A stretch of DNA of 64,000 nt from Phoronis australis (Eukaryota > Phoronida > Phoronidae), in NCBI GenBank assembly GCA_002633005.1, contig NMRA01000378.1, positions 301,329-365,328 of the forward strand. Reading direction: 5' to 3'. Below, one piece after another: positions 11,301 to 22,537 of the stretch. The notes beneath the pieces are model-generated. The model was not told the origin of the DNA and did no database searches. It saw only the letters and a program-made list of their open reading frames with translations. Made by a program: the position numbers and the translations under genes. Positions within the stretch are counted from its first letter, which is position 1. Every line of letters starts with the position of its first letter.

Positions 11301-14300
11301 TTCCATGCCAAGCAGGTCCTTCCCAGACTGTGGAGTGCACCTATGCGCCAGGTCTTACTGGCATCAATGTGAACGAAAGAGCGCATCACCTGGCTGAGGC
11401 ATCTATCGACAACAGTCGTCTCAATCTGTAGGTCTCCAACATTTAAGCTTTTGACTAATCACTCTTCTACAGGCAACACCAAACAGAGATTGTCTACTTA
11501 AAGTAAAGGGGCCCTAATCTTGAGCTTTAAAATTTTATTTGCAACCAGTGCGCCTCTGAGCCAGTCCAGGGGCATACAAAGTTGACTAAAAACCTATAAT
11601 GCTCAACATCAGTATTGGAAGTTTGCATCGACAGCCAGAAATTACCGAGCGAGTCCGTAACTTCACAGCGACCCCTCCGTAACTTCACAGCGACCCCTAC
11701 ATGTTGTAATTATACACCGGTTTTACCGGCTTCCTGATTAAAATAAATTTGCAATGTTGAATGGATGATTACTATTAAAACTTATCCTGCACTGGGCGAG
11801 GTCAGCGACATGCCAATTATCCTATTACAATGGGTTGGGTGTACTCAATCAACAATAATAAGCTGCAGTTGGGCTGTGCTAGCACAATGCACTCAACCCA
11901 GGACACTTGTGATTTTCATTCAAAAATTGTAAGAGTCCTGGAATGTTGTTTAGATAATTAGCAAAGGCATTCCCTAAATCCAAGTTTCCTCTACATTTCT
12001 CTGATTTAAACCACGTGGTTGTGATAACTAGTTTGGGAGATATTGGCAGGTTTATGCAAGTGTAGACACGTCCTAGTGTCATTAGTTAGCTGGAGCCAGA
12101 CATGAGGATAACAGCCGATCAGTTTATTTTCACTAAGGCTATGATGACGATTTACGTACAGTGAAAATCTCCATTAAATTGATTCTGGACAACTTGTATG
12201 TTGACCTCTTTTCTGTGAAATTAACATTTCTCGATCAAATTTCCAATTCAAAATTTTTACACAATGTAAAATTGCCGTGAGGACTTGACAGGGACCTCGG
12301 GGGTCTCACACTCCACTGATTTGTCCACATTATTTTGAAAACGCTTTGCCCAGTCACACATTGTGTGTCATAAAAGAGATAAGCATACGAGCAGCTGACG
12401 CAGCAAGCAGAACTACTCTCGTTTATCACATTGGTGTAGACTCACAGTTGAACTGTGGTTTTCTGTAGACTCCAGACCGTCCCGAGTTGCACCATATACC
12501 AACTCCGGACGGTCTCTCACGACGATTAAGCGTTATGTAGGTCGAATCAGTCTGTGTGACCTTCATAACAGCTTAGTGTACATCAGTAGTGGTGACCTAC
12601 TTAACTCAGCACACTCACAGGGAAAGTAGTCTGAATAAAGCCTTAGCAGGATAAGAGTTAAGAATAGAAAAGTATCAACATTAAGTCGCCAAATATATTG
12701 TTGACACGATTCAAACCTCATTGCTTATTGAGTTTACTGGGTACCGATCGAAAAATGCATGTCGAAATCACAAGAAATCAATAGAATAACTATTTAAACC
12801 CGTTAGTCAAACTCCAGGCAGCCTACAGCGCTTGCAACAAAGATAACATGTACTCAATTCTAAAATTGTCTAATATAGTTTCTATTACCCAGTCTCTTGC
12901 GTCGATGTGTGCACCAGCATCCAGTAACATCCTCCCCAACTCTGTATTGCCGCGCTGTGCTGCCAGGTGTAGAGTTGTCCAGTCCTACAGTTAGGAGTTA
13001 TAGCAAATTTCACCATGCCTTTTAATTACTCATCATAAAAAAGTTTAAATGACACATTTGCAAACAAAATTACTAAATCATTTTTCTGTTTACTGGGTAA
13101 TAATCAGATGACGTTGGAACTGATCATCATTTTTAAAGAACAAGGTTGTACGTCGCTCCAGTAGTACGTGTCACTAGTAAGTCTCCAAACCAAAAACATA
13201 ACGATGTTCTTTAAAAATAAGGACACTTTGATCAAAGTCCACACACCTGGTCCACACTTATAATCACCATCCCAATCCAGTGTCAATGAACAACTAACTT
13301 ATGTCTCTTTTCGTTACATAAAACCTGCCGCAGGATCACGGCTAAAAACGTTGTTCGTTATTTTAAAGCTGTATCTGTTCTGCATCATGACTCAACAAAA
13401 TGGCAGTTTTAGAATATATCCTTACATGACTTTAGTTTGAAATATCAATATCGTTGTAGGTAACATAATAAGAATCCTACCAAAGTACGCAACAACAGGA
13501 GACTGATATAATCAGAGTAAAATGTCTAATTCTATTTTCCGTTTTAATCAACTAAACAGGACGAAATACAGCTTTGAGAAGTCAGAACAAATTATTTTTT
13601 TTACTTTACTTGAATGATTATCTGCATGGTGACTATCTCGTTTAACTCAATGCCAACTCTTTCGAATGGTATTTTATAGTACTACAACACAGGGGGTATC
13701 AAGTAAAGACCTCCTGATCATGAACAAAGTTGCCCAAGCTCGACTGCAAGGGTGTCGTGGGGTGATTACTCTCATGCGGATGATGTGAAATGGTACCTGG
13801 TATGACACACTCTACAATAATGCTTGCAGCTTGCTGGAAACTCAATTTTCTGAACGAAATAGGATGAGTATGTATTATAGACAACAAAGTTGAAGTCAAA
13901 TGCCTGGTACACAGACTGTAAAACTGTTTACAAAATGCGTAGGCAAATCCTCTGGATGGTCATCTAGTTTGCTAAATTATTGGAAGGCCTACCTGAACCC
14001 AGTACATACTTGACAGGACAATTGAAAAGCATTAACCTACTTATGAAGTCAAACATCAAGCAATAGGAAATATCAAATTCTTTAAGAAGCCAGATATTTT
14101 AAATGAGAACATATGTGATTTTGGCTAGATTTTAGCGAGGGCCTAGCGTAGGGTCTAGCATTACTGCAGCACTGCATGATTGGTAACATTCCATTGGTAC
14201 TGTGCAAGCGGTCTGGGCAGGCGATCGTGATTTGGAAATGTGCCAATTAATCTGCAAACGATCACAATGCCTTTACATTCAGCAGCGTAGTTTTGAGTCA

Positions 14301-16539
14301 CAAAGAAATTCTCAAGCCCTTTACTCGTTTCCGGAGGTGCTACGGGTGTGAGATGAGTCACCTGCATGTCACTCACATGCTGTTGCCAACGTAAAGTGTA
14401 GACCTACTCCAGCAACCCAAGAGTGTATGTGAACTTACTCACGTGCACCACTTCAAAGCCACGCACATCACAGCGACAGTCCTAAATGAAAGAGTTTACC
14501 CGCTTTTTTCTGTTAAGCACCCGGGTGCAAACGAACTTAATTTGACAATGCATTTAAACCCCCAGCAATTATCATCAGAAGACCCATGTAGCCCAGAACT
14601 GGTATTTTCCTTGTTTCACTCTTTGCCAGTGTCGATGTTTTCTAGGTCCGATAAGGACCACCCAGAGCCAGCTGTTACCACTACACAGGTAAACGTGAAA
14701 ATGTGGTTAGCGAACTCTCTTCTCCTCATACTACACTTCCCCCCGTCAATTTTTCACTCTTGAACCACGCTGTATATTTGTCAGACTCGAATAGAAAGAA
14801 TATTGTTACGGCTGAAGGGGGCAATTAAAACCGAAAGTATTCCAGGTGGCTAAAAAGGGTACAGTGTAGGTGGTAACGACATCCACAAATTAAGTTACCC
14901 CTACTGGATAGAGTTTTGCGATTACAAAGTAGTAAGTATTGATAATATCATCTCTTGCTATTTCAGCCTTTCAAGTTTTTGTTGAAAACTTTGCACTGAA
15001 TAAGTTCAGTGCATCAATAGGAGAGAGAGGCAACATTTCACGGACTTTTCTTGATAAGATGACTTTCAGCAACGAGCTAAGTTGCAAAGTTTGGCCTGTG
15101 AACTAATGGAGAGTTTGTACTCATTAATGACTTAGGTGGTCAGTCCCAGGAAAGTCGCAGATTTTTTTCAACAAGTATTCGGACTCTCTTTTCGACACTG
15201 CATATTTGGCTAAACGATTGCTTTTGTTAGTTAGACAGCACTGCAACAACTTTAATGTCGGCAACTACCCTTGAGCTCACTAGTCCGGAGCCTTAAAATG
15301 GTGCTAGTGTATGCATATGTAAAGACTCAATTTAGTGACCAAAAATTTGTGAGTATTTAACGCCACAACTAAGAGCATAATCTAAGTATTTTCTCGATGA
15401 CCAAACAAAACAACAGGAAATTTTTGTGATCTGGAATTTATGAATGCGAGCTGGATTTGGAAAATGCGATCTGTGATTTTGGCTAGGTTGCAAAATGCGA
15501 CCTGGTGATTTTCATAGCGTCGCATGCAGTAAAGTCATTTATCTCAACCTTTAAAGTGACTGTTAGTGAACAGGAATGTTCGTTTCAAGGTTCATGTCAA
15601 GTCAACGAGGAGCAGGTGATAATTCATGAACTTACCAACCCATCCAGAGGTTGGTTGACATTCCATCCTCTCTCTATGTATTGCCGTACGCCACCGCAGT
15701 CACCATGCTTCACATCTTCTTCAATCTGAAAATGATAACATATAAATATGTAACATAGTCATATATCTATAAAAAGTGTTTTTGTCAAAGATTACTAGTT
15801 TATATTATAAGGGTATGGGCAGAAACATATAAAGAAGTCCCGTTAGTACCAGGTATCACTGCATCCTTCTTAAAATGCGATCTTGGACAGTAGTATTTTG
15901 AACAAATAAATCGCTCTCCTAAGTTTTATGTTATTCATGCAAGAGTGTTGCACAAATATCGTTGCAATAGTAACATCATTAGTCCTTGTCCTAGCTGTCT
16001 TGGAAATCCTTGAGAAATTCTGTTGGAATTCAATTGGAAATGCTATTGGAATTTTCCGTATAGGGCTTCTTTTAGGGAAACGGGGGGGGGGGGGGNGGGA
16101 ATGTTGTAATAGTCAACATCATGAACCATGCTGTAATGTGATTCGTCAGTGTGCTAATAGTTTCCCAGATGCACCACTATAAGTCAATCCAGTACAGATG
16201 GCCTGCGTCGCCAGGCCTAGGAATTTTGCCTGACAAATCTGGACCTTGGTGGAGGCTCATGTTTAGACTTTCAGCCATACAGATTGGCCGTACATTGTAT
16301 TGTTAGCACTCTCGTCTCCGCCCCGGGAGGCCCATCGGCACAACGAACCAACTAGATTGAATTATTTGAACACAATGCCGAGCGTCAAACAAACAACTTC
16401 AACATTCGGCATTAACCTAGAGTGTAGGAAAACGATGGGCCACGGCCCGAACAGATGACGCTGAATCAATGTCTATTCTCACCTTGTTCAATTCTTCCCG
16501 ACTGAGAAAGAGATCTTCCGACTTCGCAAAAGCAGCCAT
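2241..16539 (-). CDS. Ankyrin-repeat protein, N-terminal eight exons (3' end outside window)
   Basis: Exons (minus strand, transcript order): 16483-16539, 15636-15725, 12889-12984, 10522-10620, 9312-9413, 8370-8468, 7201-7299, 2241-2339. All have AG acceptors and GT donors and phase-0 joins, giving 247 residues so far. The ATG at 16537-16539 has a good context and starts MAAFAKSEDLF. Exon 2 encodes a helical leader ending in VNQPLDGL. Exons 3-8 each encode one ankyrin repeat of 32-34 residues with the usual DTPLHLAS and LLLEKGADA signatures. Such repeats form protein-binding solenoids. I see no kinase, death or membrane domain in this part, so the partner is unknown. The fragment resembles myotrophin-like openings only loosely. 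Exons 7 and 8 are near-duplicates. The last intron before exon 8 is 4.86 kb and full of repeats. Confidence 0.88.
2346..3578. other. Intron 7 of the ankyrin gene, proximal part
   Basis: AT-rich intronic DNA with no convincing frame. The last hundred bases (from about 3510, GAGCAGTTTGGCAGGTAAA) already belong to the dispersed repeat family annotated next. Confidence 0.6.
3579..4620 (+). repeat. Dispersed repeat with internal ~360-410 bp modules and GCCACTAG palindromes
   Basis: It opens with AGAGCAACGCAGAGCGTTGA and ATGCGCCCAC, identical to the start of a second copy at 27774. Modules recur at 3664, 4074 and 4434 (spacing 410 and 360 bp). Each carries an AAAATGGCCACTAGG box, a 'TTTATGAAAATCNGTTGAGG' block and a second box (CCACTAGGAGGCACACCAGT). 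The box at 4435-4447 fits the CTCF core consensus exactly. It lies in ankyrin intron 7. I call it a MITE-like element because the related copy ends in a complementary ATGTGGGCGCAT. Confidence 0.6.
4665..4921 (+). pseudogene. Second THAP-domain relic, one frameshift
   Basis: ATG at 4665 begins MPLYCGAAF, followed by a basic stretch and YCFFDF. After a one-base shift near 4745 the frame continues LPSEPKMLKKWLAVV, then VCGRHF and PEEF, ending at TAG 4919-4921. FxFPxxxxxxKKWL plus C-x2-HF is the THAP layout. The second cysteine of the N-terminal pair is not evident and no transposase or TTAA-flanked inverted repeats were found. It is unlike the THAP at 1.1-1.9 kb, so it is an independent insertion, either transposon cargo or a decayed host-like copy. 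Confidence 0.6.
4922..7200. other. Intron 7 of the ankyrin gene, distal part
   Basis: No supported gene. About 6285-6440 is a degraded copy of the repeat family seen at 3.6-4.6 kb (AAACTAAAATTGCCATGACGG, GGGTTTAGGAGATACAGCC). At 6508-6526 is TATCCTAGATCCGCCACTG, a sequence that recurs at about 44.79 kb, so it is a dispersed-repeat end. A 207-codon frame at 6416-7039 is not supported. Confidence 0.5.
8613..8672 (+). mobile_element. Fragment of the GGCTTGGAAT MITE family
   Basis: GGCTTGGAATGA followed by GACAAAAAA and TTTTACRCCC matches the left end of the full copies at 35157 and 39869. Only about 60 bp remain. Confidence 0.55.
9606..9745 (-). mobile_element. 3' end fragment of a non-LTR retrotransposon
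   Basis: On the minus strand the segment reads ...GGTCACTAAAATAAATGATG and then ATTGATTGATTG. This is the short tetranucleotide tail typical of CR1/L2-like elements, preceded by a fragment of 3' UTR. No coding part is left. It sits in ankyrin intron 4-5. Confidence 0.5.
10257..10302. repeat. 22-bp-arm hairpin
   Basis: TTGGACATTCTATGAACAAATT is followed after two bases by its complement with one mismatch. It lies in the ankyrin gene's intron 4 (between exons 4 and 5) and is probably a tiny MITE or cruciform-forming palindrome. Confidence 0.7.
10621..12888. other. Ankyrin intron 3 (exon 3 to exon 4)
   Basis: No gene supported. It holds CCACTAGAGGGCA at 10681-10693 (exact CTCF-core match), a short direct duplication near 11650-11695 (GTAACTTCACAGCGACCCCT twice), and a hairpin at 12475-12514. 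The frames at 10919-11372 match nothing I know. Confidence 0.5.
12475..12514. repeat. 15-bp-arm hairpin
   Basis: GACCGTCCCGAGTTG, ten-base loop, then CAACTCCGGACGGTC: complementary except for one position. It stands in ankyrin intron 3 and is unexplained by any gene. Confidence 0.7.
12985..15635. other. Ankyrin intron 2
   Basis: A 2.65-kb AT-rich intron. I see no exon, RNA gene or clear transposon in it; the short open frames lack family signatures. Confidence 0.5.
15726..16482. other. Ankyrin intron 1
   Basis: Holds a poly-G run with an ambiguous base at 16096, a likely sequencing or assembly weak spot. No coding sequence recognised. Confidence 0.5.
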
Positions 16540-16869
16540 GTCTGGAGAAATCCTACGCGCAATGAGTCATTGGTTAATTATAGGCCATCCGCGCAGCCAA
16601 TGAATCATGGATATGAATCGATAGGGCTTTGAAGGTGCCCTTATAGGCCGACAGAACTCTGCTGTAGAAGCGTATGTTAAGCCTAGAAACTAGGTTAATC
16701 TAATGCAAGAGAGATAAAATGGCATTTAAATAAAAATCACCGTAACTGCAGACGAGCAGTGAAATGTCAGTGCATTTTAACTGGTACTAGTGACTGCAAT
16801 AATAGAACGCATGTTTACTGCTTTGAGTAATTGGCTTGAACATAAAAATGTCTGGCGTTGCCTCAGTAA
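16540..16869. promoter_or_regulatory. Upstream region of the ankyrin gene
   Basis: The sequence between the ankyrin ATG and the retrotransposon must hold the 5' UTR and core promoter unless there are further upstream non-coding exons. It contains an AP-1-like TGAGTCA (16563-16569) but no clear TATA box. The assignment rests on position only. Confidence 0.35.
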
Positions 16870-17022
16870 AGAAATCAACAAACATCAGACCACTGTCCTA
16901 TCTTCATTGCTTCAAAATCGATAAAGAAAATCCACCCTAAACGCCCTACTTTCGTCTCAAAATATTCTTACACACCGCAAACAAAAACTCACTTTCTCAA
17001 TAGCCTACGCAACTGCAATATC

Positions 17023-19215
17023 ATGGAAAAGCTAGACCGCAGCCTAGATTGTGACCCCAATCACAACTACGCAATACTCAGTGATACTTTGACATATCTC
17101 ACGAAAAAACACTTTGGTCCAAAAAATGTTAGATATAATAAACACAAACACGCGCTTAACTCGTGGATTACACCTGGTATTTTAATTTCCATTCGTTACC
17201 GAGATAAACTGTACAAACAAACCAAGACAACCCCTCGCAACACACAATCCTACGCTACATGCCACAACAATCTTAAAGTCTACAACAAGATTCTCAAAAA
17301 AACTATTGATTCCGCCAAGCAATCTTACTATTATGACACATTCGAAAAAGGGAAGTCTGACATAAATAAAACATGGGATACAATAAAGACAGTTATGAAC
17401 AACGGCGTTCGAACAAAAAATGACACCCCAGAATGTCTCTTACGTTCAGATAACACTAAAACCAGTGACCTACCCGAAATGGCAAGTTTATTCAACACCT
17501 ACTTTACCCAAATCGGCCCATCCCTTTCTGAATCAATAACTATGATAAAAAACAAGAATTTCAAAGACTATCTTCCCACGCCAAACAAATTTAAGTTCTC
17601 TTTCAAACCAATTAATAATAAACATGTACTAGATATTATAAAAGACATGGACGCAAAAAATAGCACTGGTCATGACAATTTATCATCTGAAATTATCAAA
17701 ATAAGCAGTCCTTTTATAATTGAACCTCTCACGACCATCATCAACCAGTGCTTGCACACTGGTATATTTCCAGATGCTCTAAAGATTGCTAAGGTGATCC
17801 CAGTTTTTAAACAACATGGTTTGGACCCAGAGCACCCGGGCAATTATAGACCCATTTCTATTCTTCCAACAATCTCAAAAATTATAGAAAAAATTATCCA
17901 TAATCAACTTTCAACTTTCCTAAATGAAAATGATATACTTAATAAACATCAATATGGTTTCAGGAAATGTCACTCTACAGAACTTGCTTCACTTGAACTT
18001 TTAGACCGCATTTGTTCCCATCTTGATAATGACATGAATCCCCTGGTCATCTTTCTAGATCTCTCGAAAGCTTTCGACACAATAGACCACCAAATACTCT
18101 TGCAAAAGATAAATCACTATGGTATTACTGGAGTTGAATATACACTGTTTAAAAGTTATCTCTCAAACCGCACCCAATATGTTTCACTAAGTGATACAAC
18201 TTCCAGTTGGTTACCAATATCTACCGGGGTTCCCCAAGGCTCTGTCCTAGGCCCACTTCTCTTCCTAGTTTACATAAATGATCTTTCGTTTTCTTCTCCC
18301 ATGGACACACTTCTTTATGCTGACGACACTTGCCTCGTCACACCTTACAAACTGACTGAATCTTCCCAACACACTTTACAGCAATCAACCACCATCAACA
18401 ACAACCTTAAATCTATTTCAGACTGGTTTTCTGTGAACAAACTTTCAATTAACACATCAAAAAGTAAATTAATGATCTTCCACTACCCCCAAAAGAAAAT
18501 TGAAAAATGTATTATTCCCACCATCTATATAAATAGCAAAACAATAAATCATGTGAGCAGTTTTCCTTTCCTCGGTATTACTGTTGACAAAAACCTCTCA
18601 TGGTCCCCCCACATTAACCTCATCTCAAACAAACTTAACAATCTCGGTGGACTCTTATACAAATTGAAATCTTATCTTCCTCTTCCAGCTCTCAAGTTGA
18701 TATATAATTCACTTGTCCTTCCACATTTAAACTATGGCATTACTACTTGGGGTTTTGGCAACACTAAGAAACTTCAAACAGCCCAGAAAAGAATACTTAG
18801 GAATATATCAAATTCCAGTTATAATGCTCACTCTCTGCCCATATGTAAGGAACTTCGCCTCCCTCTAGTTCAAGACATCTTTAAAATCTCAATTGCAAAA
18901 TTTTACTACAAATTCCTCAATAATCAACTTCCTAAGTATTTTTACACTAACAACTTCTTTATTAAACCCATCCAATATAAGCCAACCAGACAAATTAAAA
19001 CTCCTACATACCTGAATCAATACTCAGCTACTATACCGACAATACAACACAAAATTTTAATTCCTCCGTCCAACAAATTGTCATCAAGAGCCTGTATTAG
19101 ATTTCAGATTCCTCGACTTATAAACCGACAACGAAATACCATTCTCTGTTCTAAATGTAATAAAAACGCATTCTTTGCAAGCATTCTCCAGGTTCTTAAC
19201 CAATTTTATTATTAG
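17023..19215 (+). CDS. Reverse transcriptase ORF of the non-LTR element
   Basis: The ATG at 17023 gives 730 residues, but coding continues upstream in frame to 16870, so this ATG is internal to the original ORF2. An N-terminal linker region is followed by the RT palm and fingers. NYRPISILP is near residue 285. FLDLSKAFD carries the first catalytic aspartate at 346. GVPQGSVLGPLLF starts near 402. The YADD catalytic motif is at 432-435. The C-terminal thumb and tail contain PHLNYGITTWG and the LPxxxxLRLP-type segment common in CR1/L2/Daphne-like elements. The enzyme would copy its RNA at a nicked target, but with the endonuclease truncated this copy cannot nick DNA itself. There is no host function. 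Confidence 0.92.
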   Translation: MEKLDRSLDCDPNHNYAILSDTLTYLTKKHFGPKNVRYNKHKHALNSWITPGILISIRYRDKLYKQTKTTPRNTQSYATCHNNLKVYNKILKKTIDSAKQSYYYDTFEKGKSDINKTWDTIKTVMNNGVRTKNDTPECLLRSDNTKTSDLPEMASLFNTYFTQIGPSLSESITMIKNKNFKDYLPTPNKFKFSFKPINNKHVLDIIKDMDAKNSTGHDNLSSEIIKISSPFIIEPLTTIINQCLHTGIFPDALKIAKVIPVFKQHGLDPEHPGNYRPISILPTISKIIEKIIHNQLSTFLNENDILNKHQYGFRKCHSTELASLELLDRICSHLDNDMNPLVIFLDLSKAFDTIDHQILLQKINHYGITGVEYTLFKSYLSNRTQYVSLSDTTSSWLPISTGVPQGSVLGPLLFLVYINDLSFSSPMDTLLYADDTCLVTPYKLTESSQHTLQQSTTINNNLKSISDWFSVNKLSINTSKSKLMIFHYPQKKIEKCIIPTIYINSKTINHVSSFPFLGITVDKNLSWSPHINLISNKLNNLGGLLYKLKSYLPLPALKLIYNSLVLPHLNYGITTWGFGNTKKLQTAQKRILRNISNSSYNAHSLPICKELRLPLVQDIFKISIAKFYYKFLNNQLPKYFYTNNFFIKPIQYKPTRQIKTPTYLNQYSATIPTIQHKILIPPSNKLSSRACIRFQIPRLINRQRNTILCSKCNKNAFFASILQVLNQFYY

Positions 19216-19510
19216 CAACTACGATCCAGTTTGTCATATTTCCAATTGCTTCATATGTAACAGTATCTAATTGTATTCTCAAAATCTCCTGAGCTGTGCC
19301 AGTTTACTTCTTGGTTCCTGGCGTGTTGGTCGTTTTCAGCACTAATTCACTGTTTTCTTAAGTACTCCTACTGATTTTTGCATTTCTATTTGTTTATCTT
19401 GTACAGGGGACCTTCTTATCAGCGGTCAATTACCTTTAGAAGGCCTCCTAATTGAAATCAAATTTTAATCAATGTAATTTATTATTATGTACTGTAAATA
19501 AAAGCGTTTT

Positions 19511-19533
19511 CTCTCTCTCTCTCTCTCTCTCTC
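19511..19533. repeat. (CT)n microsatellite at the retrotransposon tail
   Basis: About eleven CT units directly follow the AATAAA-bearing 3' end of the retrotransposon, either its 3' tail repeat or a target-site microsatellite. Confidence 0.8.
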
Positions 19534-19535
19534 AT

Positions 19536-21954
19536 CGGTTAATTAGGTCATCAGACAGAAAAGTGACCAAGCCCAAGGAATCGATTTTATATACACGTTA
19601 GATACTGCTACATTCTGTAGCTATAGCTCGATCTCCGCATTGCCCGCCCCAGGACACGAGTTAGATCGTGTAGTTTTATAAATGGAATCATGGGATGTAT
19701 AGGCCTAACCTAGGAACCAGTCCTAGGCCTAACAAAATAAACATTTTTGATGGGAGATAATTGAGAAAATTTGAGTTTTAATAATTGTTTGGTTTTCCGT
19801 CGCGTACGTTAGGCCTACGTCACAGTGGTGGAAGACCGTTGACTCGGATATTAATGAGCTAGAAGACTGTAAGTGAGAGGGGCGAACTTGACAACTGGAG
19901 TAGCCTATCGAAGACAGGTGTAACGGGAGAAGCCTAGTTGCTGGCCCGACTGGAACAAACTCTCTGATTCATATTGTGCCTTCATGAGGCGGTCACAAAT
20001 CAACTTGTGAAACTTGCGAATGCATCCCGCGAAACATAGCCATCAGTTACGTGTTCCACTATTTGAACACATCGCTGTCCTACATAGTCGCTTTTTGTTG
20101 CGGTTCAATTTGACCAAGCCGGCAATCAAAGAAATAGGAACTTAGCTTACAAGTTCCACTTTAAAGCATGCGCACCCAGCCTATAAATTATAGGGGACTC
20201 GAATTTTTGACGATAAGGACATTTTACAAACAAAAAGACGGGTGATTAAAAAACGGGGTACCAGGCTCAGCTCAGAGCTATTGTATGAATTGTGCATTTG
20301 CGCCTAAGCCTGGTGCGCACAGGTAAACGTTAGGAGATACAGCAGGCGACGTCCACTGACGCAGACGATTGCAATATAAAGCCACATACATATACGCGAG
20401 CAAACCAAAAGTACCATGACCCACTGAACACAATTTTTGGTGGTGTTCAACTGGAAATGCCATTTGAGACAAAATAAATGACCTATATCTACGCACAAAC
20501 ACTAGTGTCTCGGTAATTTTGGGCAAAAGTAATTTCAAATGAATCTTTTAGTGTTATTATTTTGTCAAAAATATTAATTATTAAACAGAATTAAAATGTG
20601 AACTTCTATTTTTTAAAACCACTCAGAAATATTATAATAGAAAAATATTTTTCAAATGCAACTGGAGAAGATAAATGAATTTCCCACTCCACAAAGAGGC
20701 TGGCTGGATACTGAGAAAAACAGTAACCTGTATGTGGGTGTGACTGCAGGTGCAAGTAAATGGCAATGTGATGCCTTGTTTTGTTAAAAAAACGTGAAAG
20801 GCGATACTGTTTGACAAACAAGAAAAGCTCTGAGACATAGCAAAGAGAACTTTAATCCAATTTGATATCAATACATATCTTACAGCGTAACAAGCCAACA
20901 TGGTCAGCAGTTGCCCTACACTGTCATTGCCATGGCAACTACTCAGTGCCCTGGTTAGTGTTCAGTCAGCAACACTAGGACCTACCCTAGTACCTTGCTA
21001 AAATCGAGGCAAAAACCCGTGTCCTCGTTTAAAATGCACGTCAATACCTCAGTCCAAGTAATTTCGCGAAGTTTGGACTTTTCTATTCATGTAATGGAGC
21101 GCACCCTGATGGCTGCATTAGTCACTTTTGTCATCAAAGAAACCACCAAAGACAACATGGTCAGCAGTGGCCAACTTTCCCTGACAACACATCTGACAAA
21201 GAAAAGTCGTTGCTAAGCAACAAAATGCACTATGCACAATAAATTAACAAGGATATCAAATTCAGCTTCATTATAATTATTCTTATCATTCAAGAACATT
21301 ATATTACAAACAAATCAGTCCAACACAGTGCAGTAGAGTTTTGCATAATGAGACCAGAATAGTGTCCTGAACTCTACTGAACTGTTGACAGGAAGATTAA
21401 AATGCAAAGCACTCTGTACACAACTTCACCACAATTCACTGCAGTACAGGGATATACATAGTGTATACATATATGCATACACAGACCAACCCACGCGTCT
21501 ACATATGCAAGCACACGCATGTACACACATATCTAGCACAAACTGAACTGCTCAGTATATGATCGCAATTGACCTATCGCAAGCACCGCCACCTTGCAAA
21601 ATGTCGACAAACAATAAGTTTTACCCGGTAATGTGTTGTTTGTCAGGTAAAATGGCACCTTGGAAATGAAGGTGTGTCAAGAATGCTGCGTTCTAATTGG
21701 TCATTTAAGCCGTCACTTAAAACACTGGTGACAAGTCAATTCTTGGTGATTGAGAAGTGAAATTGCTCTGATATGCACTTGATATGTGAAACGAGTCTGA
21801 CTTTAAATCAGCATCGCACTTAGTTTTGTTTTGAAAATTGAGAGTAGACCCCAATGTGTGTTTGCGAAAATGTAATTCACAACATACACAGTATACTCAG
21901 TGACTAGAAACTGCAGACCAATTCAGAGCATTCTTTTACAGTTCAGTTCAAACC
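19536..21954. other. Intergenic DNA between retrotransposon and RABL6
   Basis: No supported gene. It includes AGGCCTA-rich sequence (19690-19830) and a dispersed repeat at 21556-21745, whose inverted relative is at 52705-52885. A CA/TG-rich simple stretch lies at 21470-21535. The frames at 20278-20901 have no family signature. Confidence 0.5.
21556..21745 (-). repeat. Dispersed repeat, inverted relative of 52705-52885
   Basis: The complement of this stretch shares CCATTTTACC..ACAAACAACACATT and GCTTGCGATAGGTCAATTG with the segment in MED27 intron 2. Both continue into a GGTGTGTCAA.GATG block. It is non-coding and probably a MITE. Confidence 0.6.
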
Positions 21955-22530
21955 TCAACTACTGACAGAAGAGTACTGCACAAGTTGAGTGGCATCGTGC
22001 AGACCAGCAGCCATACTGTTAGCATGACACCTATGCACAATTCAGTCACTATGCTGTAACCATGACAACTATACACACAGACCAGCATCCGTACTGTTAC
22101 TGTCGCGACTATGCAAAGTCCAGCCTCCATACTGTTACCATGATAACCATGCATTGTCCAGCTTCCACTCTTATTATTGTGGTGACTATGCACAGTCCAG
22201 CCTTCATATTGTTACCATGACAACCATGCACTGTCCAGTTTCCATACTGTTACTGTGATGACTATGCACAGTCCAGCTTTCATACTGTTACCAAGACAAC
22301 CATGCACTGTCCAGTTTCCATACTGTTACTGTGGTGACTGTGCATAGTCCAGCCTTTATACTGTTACCACGACAACCATGCACTGTCCAGTTTCCATACT
22401 GTTGCTATGGCGACTATGCATAATCCAGCTCCCATACACTACTGTTACTGTGGCGACTATGCATAATCCAGCTCCCATACACTACTGTTACAGTGGCGAC
22501 TATGCACAGTTCAGCCCCGGCAGTGTTGCT
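21955..22530. repeat. 38-bp minisatellite abutting the RABL6 stop codon
   Basis: About fifteen imperfect 38-bp units, alternating CTATGCACAGTCCAG and CCATGCACTGTCCAG forms around a TACTGTTACC core. The array starts immediately 3' of the RABL6 stop. The last coding bases (minus strand ATTATAGTTATGATAGCAAC) look like the first, diverged unit, so it appears to span the coding/3'-UTR boundary and probably makes up much of the 3' UTR. Confidence 0.75.
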
Positions 22531-22537
22531 ATCATAA

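Larger units (their letters stand above)
16870..19535 (+). mobile_element. 5'-truncated non-LTR retrotransposon (CR1/L2/Daphne-like group)
   Basis: The copy begins inside the end of the endonuclease domain: an open frame from 16870 contains SDHCPIF, the classical last motif of the apurinic-type endonuclease. It then runs through a complete reverse transcriptase to TAG at 19213-19215, a 3' UTR of about 300 bp and an AATAAA-containing end followed by a CT run. The first ORF and most of the endonuclease are missing, as usual after incomplete reverse transcription. The RT frame has no stop or frameshift, suggesting a fairly recent insertion. It sits between the ankyrin gene's 5' end and the RABL6 3' end, opposite in direction. 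Exact target duplications were not resolved. Confidence 0.85.

Noticed and set aside
10919-11372. Overlapping plus-strand frames
   Set aside because: Two different frames are open over the same DNA, with no domain and no supporting splice sites; likely chance or an old repeat.
2241-16539. Integrin-linked kinase or myotrophin as the ankyrin gene's identity
   Set aside because: The N-terminal sequences differ from both and no kinase domain is visible, so only 'ankyrin-repeat protein' is supported.
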